From the NCBI RefSeq assembly GCF_000711695.1, contig NW_013546869.1:1-30235 (forward strand): a DNA stretch of 30,235 bases. Direction: 5' to 3'. The DNA is from Tilletiaria anomala UBC 951. Taxonomy: Eukaryota > Basidiomycota > Exobasidiomycetes > Georgefischeriales > Tilletiariaceae. The translations under genes and the position numbers were made by a program. A model generated the notes under the pieces. The model had not been told where the DNA came from. It did not search any database and was given only the letters and a program-made list of their open reading frames with translations. Below are positions 1 to 10,733 of the stretch, one piece after another; positions within the stretch are counted from its first letter, which is position 1; every line of letters starts with the position of its first letter.

Positions 1-1310
1 CGCCGCCACCCTCGTCCGCGTTCCCGCTCAGCGCGAGCGCAAGCCTCCCGCCGACGGCGGGCTTGCCACCCGAGCCGTCGCACTATGTCACGAGTAGCGC
101 AGCCGCAGCGGCTGCCGGGGCGACGGACCTGGTCGTGCGGCCTGCAATGCCGGAAGATGCGATCCAGCCGCACTGGTCCAGCGAAGGCTTCGGTCGGCGC
201 AGCGTCCGTAGCTTGGTATGGGGGCTGCTACACCCGCGTAAGGCGCTCAAGAGCTTGTGCAGCATCCAGCTTCGCTTGATGAGCCGGCTCGAGTTCAATG
301 ATGCAGGTATGATTGTCAGGCACGAGGATACGTGGGGGATGAGAGAGGCCATCGAGGGTATCCTGCCTTTTGCTTCCATCAGTGAGTCACAACCTGCGGC
401 CTGAGGGTTATGACACTGCTGACCGAGACGTTCGTCATGGTTTTCTCAGTCTACCCGCTCCACCGCCGCATCGTGGGGACTCTCGTGTCGTTCTCCATCG
501 CCAAAGGCTTCAGCTTGCGCGACAGCATCATCTTCCGCAAGCCGCTGTCGATCAGCGACGGCGAGCCCAATGCGCCCCATGGAATCACCGCTTCGTCCTC
601 TTCGGGTGAGAGCACGCCGCTCGCTCGCCAGCAGCTTGCGCAGAGCGTTACGAACGAAGCGCATGGCCAGGGACAGGGACAAGACCCGCATGTTGCGGCG
701 CTTGCGCTGCTTGATCGGTCGCAGTACAAAGGTCACAATAATCCTGAACATGTGAGTAGCGCAGCAGTGCAAGCCGCTAGTTGGAGAAGAGAAAGAAGGC
801 TGATGGATAAGAATGACTTGGTGCTTGGACCGTGCTTTTCTACAGTACCGCACGATCTCTCGCTCGCGCAACGCGTCGCCGAGCCGCTACCGATGGGGCA
901 ACATTTCCGAGCGTAGTTTCCAGACTGGCACACGTTCGCGAGCCCGCTCGCTGATTGGCGGTGTGCAAACTGGAGGTGGCGGCGGCACGACAACTACGAG
1001 CTCCGTTGCCGGCTCGAACGATAATCTCTCCCTGTGGTACGCCGGTCACCACCATATGCACAGCGGCAGCAGCATCCTTGACCGCGAGCGGGACCGGGAC
1101 CTGCCGCCGGACTCATCGGCGCGCTACCGCGACCGCGTGGCGCGGCGTGCGGACGGCGGACGCACGACGAGCGCGCCGCCGTCGACGCTCGGCGACACGG
1201 CCCCCGTCGCGGACGTCGGTGTGGGCATGCAGGCGAATGCGCCGAGCTCGCTCGCTGGGCTCTGGATGGACGATTTCGGGCGTAAGGACAGGATCCAAGG
1301 AGCAGACTAG
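1..1310 (+). CDS. Uncharacterised protein, 5' partial, possible NTF2/SnoaL-like segment
   Basis: Three exons are seen: 1-381 (open to the left edge, no start in the window), 450-751 and 846-1310. The introns at 382-449 and 752-845 both begin GTGAGT and end CAG or ACAG, and both junctions keep frame (phase 1, then phase 0). An Ala/Ser/Pro-rich stretch leads into RLEFNDAGMIVRHEDTW, then a helical segment ending FSIAKGFSLRD. This F-N-x-x-G-x-I-x-x-H-x-D-x-W pattern resembles NTF2/SnoaL-fold proteins of fungi. The family call is tentative and rests on that motif alone. The last exon is low complexity: Arg/Ser-rich, a Gly/Thr run, an HHHMH cluster, and a charged tail ending at TAG. No catalytic residues can be assigned. 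The missing 5' end could change the interpretation. The existence of a spliced gene is much surer than its function. Confidence 0.6.
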
Positions 1311-2267
1311 GCGCGAAATGCGCTTGCAAAGCGTGGAAACGGGTGGTGGAGTGTTTTGCAGTGTGCTTCACGCTGTTTCCCCCGCATCATCATGGTGCTT
1401 CGATTTGGCTTTCGCATTCACTGTTACCTGTAAGGCAGCTTAGCTGGCACAACACACAAGAATTAATCTTTCCTTTTTAGCTTCGACGACCCCCCGATTC
1501 CGTTGTAGCTGCTGTCCTACGCCTCCCTACTAACAAGCACCTCGCTGACTTTGGTACGTTGAGGACCCCTCTTCTCCTCGAGCAACAGTCTTAAGGGCTC
1601 AGCTGAGCATGCGCAGCCCATGCAAGTCTCGGGATACGGAATGCGGAATACGAAATACGGAATGGTAGCAATTGGACGTGTTCTTGAATCTGAGCCCGTT
1701 CAATCCACTGGTGCTGGATAACGGTCGGTCACTGCAGCGAGCATCGCTCACAGGGGGCCAATTTCGATGATGCTCCTCCTAACGGGCCTAGCTCGCCCCA
1801 TCATCACCCTGCCTCCTCAGGGCGATGCACTCCTGGTACAAGCGACCGCGCCTCCCCTTGGACGGCAACTCGGACAGCTCCACCCGGCCTGCTCGCTCCT
1901 CCAGCTCTTCCCTCCGAACTGTGTCAAAGCATCAGGACAAGCGCGCCCAACCACTTTTTCTGTCCCCTCCTTTGGACCCTTTGCGCGCGAGGCCTGTTCG
2001 GCTTGCTCGTCAACCGTGTCTGGGTTCTGAAAGAGCAATTGATTACCTTATTCCGCATAGACACCGCTCCGCTATCGTTGCATCAAGCAAAATCCTGATT
2101 TAAAACCTCGAACCGCACTCATCCTGCTTTCGAGCTCGTACAAGTCCAGCGACGCGCTTTGCCTTTTTCACGACGGTAGCGTCCGACTTGACTCGTGGGC
2201 TGGAAACCTGTCCATCCTTCACTTGAGTTCAACCAATGAATCATTCGTCCTGCAGTCATCATACAGC
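1311..2267. other. Intergenic stretch, no gene seen
   Basis: About 950 bases between two genes on the same strand. Reading frames here are short, use codons unlike the neighbours and match nothing I know. It must hold the 3' end of the upstream gene and the promoter and 5' leader of the Bre4-like gene. The only structure I see is the small direct repeat listed separately. Confidence 0.6.
1633..1664. repeat. Short imperfect direct repeat around ATACGGAATG
   Basis: The words ATACGGAATG, GGAATACGAA and ATACGGAATGG follow one another within about 32 bases, giving an imperfect 7-15 base tandem pattern. It is too small to assign a role. Slippage or a chance cluster is possible. Confidence 0.4.
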
Positions 2268-5200
2268 ATGTTGTTGCAGCCTTCCGCATCGGCCATCGAG
2301 CCAAGTCGCAGCACCGACGCCACAGCAGCGAATGGAGGAGCATGCACAGCAAGCCACGAAGGCCAGGCACTGAACCGAAATGAAGCAGCTCAAGATGACA
2401 CGTCCGGTGCCTATCTTAAGGTCGGCAAGGAGGAGGCAGACGCCTCTGTGCCGAAGGTAAGAGGGAGCAACAGCAAGTTGCCAGAGTGGATCACGAAGAA
2501 CGTCAAGGATCCGCACAGCTGGAAGATGCTCGCTCGTTGCTGTGAGTATGAGCAAGCTGTCCCGATGGCCTCTCCCTGACGCACCACAGTCCTAACCTCA
2601 CACATCTACCTTCTTGCTCGTATATTTCCCAGGGCTCGCCTCATGGGTCACGCTCATCCTCATGCTGCCGACGCGCTCACTGCAGACGTTTGGGCAAGCG
2701 GCGTTCTTTGCATCTATGATCACATTCATGATCCCGTCGAACATGCCGGTGTCGATCTGGCTCATCGCCAACGCGACGCTTGTCATCGGCTGCCTCCTCG
2801 GCTGGGCCTGGGGCGCCGCAGCGATGGCCGCAGGTCTGTTCTCGCGAGACAGCGTCCTGCTTGCCTCGCAGCTGCGCACCGCCCAAGCGTCCGTCGCCGC
2901 CGAGACCAACCCAGAGGCTGCGTTTAAATTGCGCATCTTCCAGGGGGATTTTCTCGACATCCGCGCGAGCGCCGTCATCGGCGCCTTCTTTGTCGTCGGC
3001 GCATACGCGCTCGGCATCATGATGGCCAAGGTGCCCAAGCTCCAGCTCAGCTGCATCTTTGCCTTGATCGTCATGGATATCATGTGTTCGTACGGTCCCC
3101 TTTTTCCGTGCGTATGCCCTCCCGTCTGCACGTCATCTTCATAGCAAGTAGTCTTGCATCTCAGTCAGCTTTCTTGCTCACTTTCTCTTTGTTCTCGCTC
3201 GGCAGGTTCGCGCAATACACCCTGGCGACCATATTCATGCTCCCCATCGGCGCCAGCCTCGGTGTCGCATTTGGCTGCATGCTCTTCGTCTTCCCTGAAA
3301 GTCTCAACTACTCGTGGACGCGCAACCTGGTCAGCATGCTCGAGTTGCAGCGCGCGCTGCTCGCTATGCACAGTGCCTTTATCTCCGACCCTGCGACGCA
3401 TAACACCCCTGCGCTCGAAGAGTTTGACCGCAAGCTCAAGGGTACATCCAATGGCCTCATCGGACTCAGCGATGCCCTCAGCGGCGAGGTCGCCTTCCTT
3501 GAACTCGACGTCTCGCGCGGACGCTTCTCTGGCAAAGACCTGCGCAAGCTCCTACTCGGCTTCCGCACGCTCAATGTCCGCCTATTCGGCATGGCTGCCT
3601 TCCCGCACCTGCTGCAGAATTTTGCTGACGGCGGGTATGTGGAGCAGAACGTCATGGGCGACCAAGGCGCGCCTCAGGAGGAGCCAGGGGCTGGGGACGC
3701 TGCTGCTGGAAAGGAAGGCAATGAATCATGGAAAGACTTGAAGCATCCCGTCCAGATCCACGATTCTACCTTGGTGCTTCGTGCGCGGCAGCGCATCCAG
3801 GAAGCCGAAGCAGAGCAACACGTCAAGCTGTCCACCTTGCAGCCGCTCATGGCCAAAGCGGCGGGGCCGACACTCGAAGCCTGCGGCGAGGCGCTTGGCG
3901 CAATCACCGCCTTCATCGATCGGACCAACCGCAGCCGGTGGCGCCTGCGCAAGCGAGACGATGCGCTCGAGGCGCAAACGCTGCAGCGCATACAGGATGC
4001 CGCGGCCAACCTTGCGCGCGTGCACCAGGCGTTCGTCGATGAAGAGCGCCTCGCGTTGTTCCGCCCGTACGAACATCACTTCAAGGTCGAGCGTGACGGC
4101 TCGCTGCACCTCGACGAACAGAGCGCCATCGAGTTCCGCACCGGCGGCCGCCCGCTGTTCCTGTGCCTCGTCTGGGTCGTCTCGCTGAGCCGCTTCAGCA
4201 AGCAGCTTGTCAAGGTATCCGACGAGATTCACGAGCTCGCCAGCAAGCGCCAGTCCAACAGACTCTGGCTCCCCTCCAGCTTGCGCAGCGTTTGGAAGGT
4301 GCTCACGTCCAAAAAGGCGACAGCCGGCGGCCCATTCAAGTTCTTCGCCAACACCGGACTGAGTCAAGAGGACACGGCTGCAGGTGATGGTGACGACGAT
4401 GACGATGAGGACCTGCAGCATTCGACCGCCTCATCGACCGTGGCGCTCGAGAAGGATGCTGAGCGCGACGCTTCGGGCAAGAAGGACATCAAGGCGTCAA
4501 AGGCCGACGGAAAAGGTACTCGTCGTCGTCGTCAGCGCCATCGGCGCAGGGCGGTTCGACGTGATCCGGACGCGATGCCACCTACCAACGCTTTGCACTA
4601 CCTCGGCAGGAGCATCACGGGGATCTACAACGTTATGACCTCCACTGACGGCATTTTCGCCCTTCGCGTCGCGGTTGTGACCCTCGCGCTATGGGTCCCC
4701 CAGGTGGTCCCGTCGTCCGCCGCGTTCTACTACCATCAGAGAGGGTGAGTTTCTGTGTAAGGGAGACGGAGAAAAAAACAAAAGCGCTGTTGCTGAACAT
4801 CACGCGAGTCCTTCGCAGCGTCTGGGCACTGATCATGGCTCAGCTCGGCCTGACGGTCTTCACCGGCGCGCAAGTCTTCGCCTCTATCGCTCGGATCGCT
4901 GGCACCATTGTCGGCGGGCTCATTGGAACGGCCATGTGGTACATCAGCGCAGGGTCTGGCAGCGGGAATGTCGTGAGTGCCAGCTTGTCAAGAAGGCCCC
5001 GCTTCCCTCCTTGTTCCCGCATGCTAAACGCCACTTTTCCTTCCCTCAGTATGCTTATGCTGTCGTTGGAGGTGTGGCATTCGTTCCTTTAGTCTTCCTA
5101 CGTTTGTATGTGCCGCCTGCCATGCTCGTACCGGCCCTCATGGTTGGCGTCACCGCGTGAGTCCGGACTGCCTTTGACAACGATCTTGAAAACGTGCGCC

Positions 5201-6235
5201 GCTACTCACTGACACGATCGCCCTAAATCTTCGCAGCCTTCTGGTCTTTGGTTACAGCTGGATCGACACGCATCTGTTTGTGACGGCAAATTCCGGAGTC
5301 GGAATCGAAGTCTTCTGGCGACGGACGCTGCTCGTCGTGATCGGCATTGCAGGCAGCTTCGCAGTCCTGCTCATCGGTCGTCCTGCTTCGTCTCGTGGCC
5401 TGGTGCGGCAGTCGGTCGCCGGCGTGACGCAGGACATCTTGGACATCTATTCGACCATCATCGAAGCGTACATCAAAATTGACTCCCAGGTTGATTCCGC
5501 TGCTGAGAAGCCGGCCCAAATTATTGATGAGCAGTATCTAGTGGATCATCTTCGACCACTTCTGCTCGATACATTTGCGAGACTCGCGGAGCTCAACACC
5601 CATGTCGGCTTGGCGTCTGTTGATGTTGCACCACGAGGGCATTGGCCAAAGGAACGCTATGTGGAAGCGGTGAAGGCACAAGCACGAATGGTGAGTTTGA
5701 TCTGTTCGGAATAAGGGCGACTGCTATCGCACCAAAGCTCAACTACTTTTCCCGCCACTTTCCTCAGCTCGAAGCATTGTCCCACCTTGCAGGCGCGGCA
5801 TTCGGGATCAGCACTCCGTCCGAATGGCAGCGCCACTTCTTGCGCTCGTCGGCGCTGCTCGACCCTTCTATTATCGCAGACATTAGTATGCACCTGTCGC
5901 TCATCTCGCGTGCCCTTGCAACTGGCACGCCTTTGCCGCACACTAGCGCCGGCAACCTCCTCGACCGTACAATCTCGGTCCAGATCGAGGCTCGGAAGAG
6001 GGAAAAAGTACTCGGACAGGACTCCGTGGTCAGCTCGCTTTCGCTGCACGCGCTGCACGAACCGGCCTTCATGGATATCGTCACAGGCATTGTAGCTCTC
6101 GGTCAGTTCGTCCGCAGCTGTGACCAGCTTGCCGCCATCACCGCTGCGCTGGTCGGCGAGGTCCCACTGGAAGGATACGACGCGTTGCTGAGCCGTGTGG
6201 AGGATCAAATGTGGAACATATCGCAGCGATCCTGA
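2268..6235 (+). CDS. Bre4-like membrane protein (aromatic acid exporter / FUSC-like family)
   Basis: Seven exons: 2268-2541, 2633-3107, 3206-4744, 4819-4972, 5050-5156, 5237-5690 and 5768-6235, giving about 1156 residues. All junctions keep frame. The donor at 3108 (GTGCGT) is preferred because it retains CSYGPLFP before FAQYTLATIF, a join usual in this family. The order matches the fungal ArAE_2_N / FUSC_2 / ArAE_2 (DUF2422, DUF2421) architecture: a soluble N-terminus (about 1-88); a first membrane block (about 92-290; WLASWVTLILMLP, IGCLLGWAWGAAAM); a long cytosolic middle with an acidic run near 642-655 and an Arg-rich run near 688; a second membrane block (about 720-890; GLWALI-like GVWALIMAQLGLTVFTGAQ); and a helical C-terminal domain to 1156. 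Yeast BRE4 is the named relative, linked to brefeldin A sensitivity; the substrate is unknown. The first in-frame ATG is 2268, but an upstream leader exon cannot be excluded. It ends 94 bases from the convergent Nop13 gene. Confidence 0.85.
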
Positions 6236-6329
6236 GACTTGTGTGATGCGAAAAAGAAGTATTTCATGGGATTTCAGAGGTGGCAAGGAATTTATTAATG
6301 TAGTGAACCCTAGACTGCACATGCAGGGA

Positions 6330-8230
6330 TTAGAATGTCGTCTTCTTCCCTTGGCTCGGCACGATGCTTACGGATGCGCGTGCCGCAGCCGCGAGAGCAG
6401 CCCCTGGCTTGGCACGTGCACCTCCTGTTACTGTCCTTGCGGCGCCTTTCTTGCCCCCAGAAGTCTTTTCTCTCTCACGCCTCGCTCTGCGCTCTTCCTG
6501 CGTCTCCTTGTGCTTTTTAGGCAGCGGTGCCTCGGGATCAAAAGTGCCAGGTGCAGGTACATCGATCGGGATCTGCTCTGCCGCAGGGTTAGCGTTAGCT
6601 TGAGGAGAATCAAGGATGATACCTGCAGCCGCGGCGCGTTGCGCAGCTTCCTCTTTCATTTTCTGTCTGGCCGCTTTGCCGGGTCGCGATTTAAACGACT
6701 TGCGCTCCTCCCTCCCCGCTCGCGCCGCGTCAATCTTTCCAGCGATGCGTTCGCCCTTCGGTGCACCTCGTCGCACCGCATCTGCACCGGCATACTGCAG
6801 GATGATTTCACGTCCGAGCAAGCGGTAGCATCGCGGATAGTCGATCAACGTCGCTGTTGCATGCGCTGTCGTATGGAAGTCGAGGAATGCGAAGCCCTTG
6901 CACTTCGTCGGCGCGTCTTCGAACGTCCCCAGGCGGATCTTTCGGATGCCAGCGCCACGGGCGCGTTTCTGCTCTTCTAACGGATCTTTCCCTGTTTCGT
7001 CCTTGCCGTCCGCTTCATCTTCGGAAGCGACATCGCTGCGCATCTCTTCATCGCTGTCCGAGTCACTGGTATCGTCATCGTTTGTATCGGCATCGTCGCC
7101 TCCCTTGTTTGCCCCCTTGCCTTTTTCGGTTGACTTCCCGCCCTTCTTGCGATTTGGGTTATTGTCCACGGCGAACTTTTGCATTCGCACCGTTGCGGCA
7201 TCCTCGAGCATTTTCTGTAATCCTTCCTCGGTCGTCTCAAAAGGTAGATTGCCCACGAAGAGGGTGGGCACCGGTGGGTTCTTTTGCGCACGGAGGATCT
7301 TCGCCGCAGTCTTGGTCAGGCCTGTCTTCCCAACTGTGATGTTCGCTGCTGCTGCTAGCTGCACATCGGTAGCACCTGCTGTATCAGAGCCATTGTGCAG
7401 GGAGGCTAGCGCCAAAGAAGCGGCGTCTGGGTTGATCGCCGGCCGGCCGGCAAAATCAGAGCCATTCTTGATGAGCAGACGCCTGCCGTCTAGATTGTTT
7501 TCCGAGAGCTTGATGGCTGCCTCAACCATATCATTGGAAGGTAAGTCGATGTATGCGAAGCTGTGGAGGTGGAATCAACGTTTTAAAGACCATGAGACTT
7601 GTGCTTCGAAGTGTCCCAGCAAACTTACCCTCGGTTGTATTCTCCTCGCTTGGCACCTTTTGGCATGTAAACACGTGATATGCCTTCAATTTCATGTTCT
7701 TGCAGCCATTCTTGTATCCGATCAGGGCTCGTGCGGAAAGATAGATTACCAATCCAGATCGAATACGGAGAGCGAGCAGGAACCTCTGGCTTGGCGTTTG
7801 GTTTTGCTTTGACACTATCAACCGGTCCGGTTTGGTCTTTGTCTGCCAAGTCAGATACCTTTCCGCTAGACTGGCTGCGCTGCTGTTGCTTTTCGACCCT
7901 CCGGCGCTTGCGTTGCTCCTTGTGTGAGAGGGGCTCTACTCCCTCAACTGCCTCTGCATGTTCCTTACCGTCAGCGGGACCAGCGTCACCTTCGCCATTT
8001 GCTGAACGCTCGCCATGCGTATCAACGTCATCACGCTTCCGTTTCGACTTCAAGCCATTCTTGCTGTTTTCCGCGGCATCTGCGTCTGCGTCTGTCTCTA
8101 CCTCTGCAGACGCTATCCCATCGGCCCCCCGCTGCTTAGCCTTCTCGGCCTTGCGAGCGAGACGCTTCTCCTTATTTGTCATCACGTCTGCCTGCGCTGG
8201 AGGCGTCTGTACGCCACCGGTCTCCGCCAT
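6330..8230 (-). CDS. NOP13: Nop13-like nucleolar RNA-binding protein, two RRMs
   Basis: Two exons on the minus strand, 8230-7629 and 7560-6330, flank a 68-nt intron (GTAAGT..CACAG, phase 2), giving 610 residues. The N-terminus is Lys/Arg/Glu-rich. RRM1 begins near residue 155 (YSIWIGNLSF) and runs across the splice into GFAYIDLPS and LDGRRLLIKNGSDFAGRP; this last segment is characteristic of Nop13. RRM2 begins near 299 (TLFVGNLPFETTEE), with RNP1 as KGFAFLDF near 422-429. It is interrupted by a roughly 70-residue Lys then Asp/Glu/Ser-rich insertion (about 332-403). The tail is basic, as in nucleolar ribosome-biogenesis factors. Nop13 is known from pre-ribosomal particles; the role here is by family. 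The start at 8230 puts MTNKEKRLARKAEKAK near the N-terminus. An in-frame ATG at 8374 would add 48 residues and is the alternative. It is divergent from the MTFP1-PPT2 gene. Confidence 0.85.
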
Positions 8231-8733
8231 TGGCTCACTTAGGGAGGTTGTTTGACGCACAGCAATATGATTTGCTCGAGTCAGTGACTCTGTTGTGCAG
8301 CCCGCGATGCAATCGCCAGGCCTCGTCGTAAAGATGGTGTAGAGACGGTTGGCAAATCGCACTGACTGTGCCATTCTTGTCGATTGGCGGGAGAGCAATC
8401 CAAAAAAAAATGCATACTTTCTTTTTCCAGTTCCGAGTCCCGATTTGCTCAAAAAGAAAGAAAGCGAGCGAGCCAAGTCAGACTGCGACTGAGCTATAGG
8501 CTGAGAGCTCTGAGCAAGGGGGCCAAGGCCAAGCACGGGCCGCTCTGGCTGTGCAACATCCAACGCGGGCCGACGCGAAGGTGAGGGCCACACTCCGACG
8601 CCTACCATCTGTCCACCATCGGTTCAGACGCTACATGCGTATCGCGATGGTACGCCCATAAGGAGGCGGACCACCGTGAAGGGAGTCCTTGATTCTGCAG
8701 GAAGAAGGCTCTTGGAAAGGATAACACTGCAAG
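8231..8733. promoter_or_regulatory. Divergent intergenic region between NOP13 and MTFP1-PPT2
   Basis: Both flanking genes point outward, so both promoters must lie in this 500-base gap. A run of nine A near 8402-8410 followed by pyrimidine-rich TTTCTTTTTCC is the only obvious composition feature. If NOP13 starts at 8374, the shared region shrinks to about 360 bases. No specific factor site is claimed. Confidence 0.4.
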
Positions 8734-10596
8734 ATGTCTTCTCCAGCTCAAGCCAGCGCAGACCCCATCGGGGACGGGCTGGACGGAGGGCCTGGTCGAT
8801 ATGCTGCATACTTGATGCGCTTGCGTACGCTCATCACCGCTAGCTCGCGATACATTGCGTGCGTGAAGCTCAGTGGAAGGACAATTTGGTGAAGGATTCT
8901 GACTGCCATCCTATTCTCCCCATCGCAGATACTCGTCTGATGTTGGCGAAGCCTTCCGTCCACTCACATCGCCCAACGTTGTGCGAGCGGCCTATGGCAT
9001 CTCATGGGCATACCTCGCCTTGGATGTCGGCTACGCGGGCTACAAGGCCCATCTGGCGCATCATGAGGCTGTATCTCCGCTTGAGTCGATCAATAATTCC
9101 CTGTTGAAAGCTAGGAATGACATCGACAAGCTGTCCCCAGCTGAAAAGGTCGAGCTGAAGAAGCGTCAATTCGACATCTCGAACGATGCAACCCTCTCAC
9201 CTCACCATTCGGAGATCACGAATATAGGGCTGGTCGTCGCACGCCGCGCAGTCTTTCAAAGCATCGCGTCAATGGCACTGCCAGCATTCACAATCCATTC
9301 GATCGTCCGCTACTCAGCGCCGCTGTTTGCCAAGAGCTCCAATGCACGTGTGCGTGCTGCCGGTCCCACGGTCGCGGGACTGGCATTCGTCCCTGCCTTG
9401 CCGTATCTGTTTGATAAGCCCGTTGAGCATGTGGTCGACGCAATTTTCGACAAGGGCGAAGGTATTCTTCTCGGCTCGACGAGCGCTGCGCGCAGCGAGG
9501 CGGGAAAGAAGGCTGAGCAGAATGTCCACGACTCGGAAGGGTTGTTGAAGCAGAAAGAGAAGCAAGTGGAAAAGGAGGCAAGAAAACTAAAGGATCAAGT
9601 GGAAGGAGCCTTCTCCTCATTACGCTCCAAGGCAACTACCAGCGCTGACAGCTCGGAGAATTCCAACCTGGTCGCCAAAGCCGTGATTCTCGGCATCGGC
9701 ATCGACCTGCTCTATCTCCCGCGCCTTCAGACCCTGCTGCACCGCCAAGCGCAGCGCATGGCGGCCGGCAGCGCCCGACGGCCGCGGATACTGGCGGGTA
9801 TGGGCGGTTTGGAAGGCAGCGATGCCTCGCTGCGTCGCTTCGTCATGCCTGCCACGTTGGGTGCAGGAATGAAGTTAGCGGAGCGCATTGGCTGCGAGAG
9901 GGAGCGGCAGCAGTTTCACAAGCTTTTTGTCGGTGACGCAAAACCCGAAGCGGGGTTCACAAATGCCAAGGCTATGCGATGGCTTGCTTTGAGGTGAGGT
10001 GGCGACAAGGCTTCGTCGTGCGGGATACCACTGTCTTGGAGATGCTTACCTTTTCACTGCATGTACACCCCCTCAAAGAGAATAGATGGACCGCAAAAGA
10101 GGCGGCATACAAGGCGCTTTATCCGCATTTGAAACTCCGATGGGCAGATCTCGACGTTCATAAGCCAGCCGACGCATCTGCCACTGCACCTTCCTGTGCG
10201 AACGGCGCTGGGGACGGGGCGCAGAAGGAGGAAAGGCTAGGCCTGTTGGCAAAAGCGTACCTGAGCGGATCAGCAGTAGGAAACGGTGGTCAAAGCGCGA
10301 AGCCAGTGCTGAGCTTCTCCCATGCATTCAAGCAACGCTGGGCCCAGGAACGTGAAGGCCGGTGCAACGGTTCAGTCCCAGGCGCATTTGCAAGTCCGAC
10401 ATTGGATGCTGCGCAACTAAAAGTAGAGGCGAGAAAAGGCGAGGAGCTGGAAGGTCCTGAACAAGAAGCAAAACGCATAGAGCTTCACTTGAGTATCACC
10501 CACGACGGAGACCTGTGCATGGCGCAGGTCATCGCAGAGCTCGTAGACGCACATCGTTCGCCGACCCAGGAACAACTCCAGCACTTAGTACTATAG
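8734..10596 (+). CDS. MTFP1/MTP18 mitochondrial fission protein fused to 4'-phosphopantetheinyl transferase (Ppt2/AcpS type)
   Basis: Exons 8734-8858, 8929-9993 and 10086-10596 give 566 residues, with all junctions in frame. Residues about 38-220 match MTFP1/MTP18: RYIAYSSDVGEAFRP, then AAYGISWAYLALDVGY, SMALPAFTIHSIV, and GLAFVPALPYLFDKPVEHVV with the family's C-terminal P-x-x-H/D pattern. MTFP1 is an inner mitochondrial membrane protein. A charged helical linker (about 229-280) follows. Residues about 293-566 are an AcpS-fold transferase: VILGIGIDLLYLPRL holds the Mg-binding Asp (about 301), and RWTAKEAAYKAL (about 397-408) holds the catalytic Glu and Lys; near the end LSITHDGDLCMAQVIAE is the usual last core strand. 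Such enzymes move phosphopantetheine from CoA onto acyl carrier protein. Both domains lie in one 1065-nt exon with no stop and no in-frame Met between them. Intron 2 (9994-10085) splits the catalytic motif. The transferase has a long low-complexity insert after LDVHKP. Confidence 0.85.
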
Positions 10597-10733
10597 AAAC
10601 AGTAACCGGGAACAAGAATCTGAGACGGATGTTTTGACAGGAGGATGCTACATGGGATGAAGGAGACGGCGATAGCGTAGTGTCTCGTGCGAGTTGTTTT
10701 CTTATTCTCTTTGGATCACATGGTCAGACTGAG

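Noticed and set aside
3084-3205. Earlier donors at 3084 and 3090 for the second exon of the Bre4-like gene
   Set aside because: Both keep frame but would delete CSYGPLFP, which is conserved in this family at that point; GTGCGT at 3108 keeps it and is a better donor.
3726-4421. 231-codon open frame on the minus strand
   Set aside because: It lies wholly antisense to the well-supported central exon of the Bre4-like gene and is a shadow of its GC-rich codons.
8231-8374. Longer N-terminus for Nop13 from the ATG at 8374
   Set aside because: It is in frame, but the added residues (MAQSVRFANRLYTIFTTRPG and on) do not look like Nop13, and the 8230 start gives a family-like N-terminus. Kept as an alternative only.
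9327-9635. Open frames on both strands within the MTFP1-PPT2 exon
   Set aside because: They overlap conserved MTFP1 sequence in other frames and have no motifs of their own.
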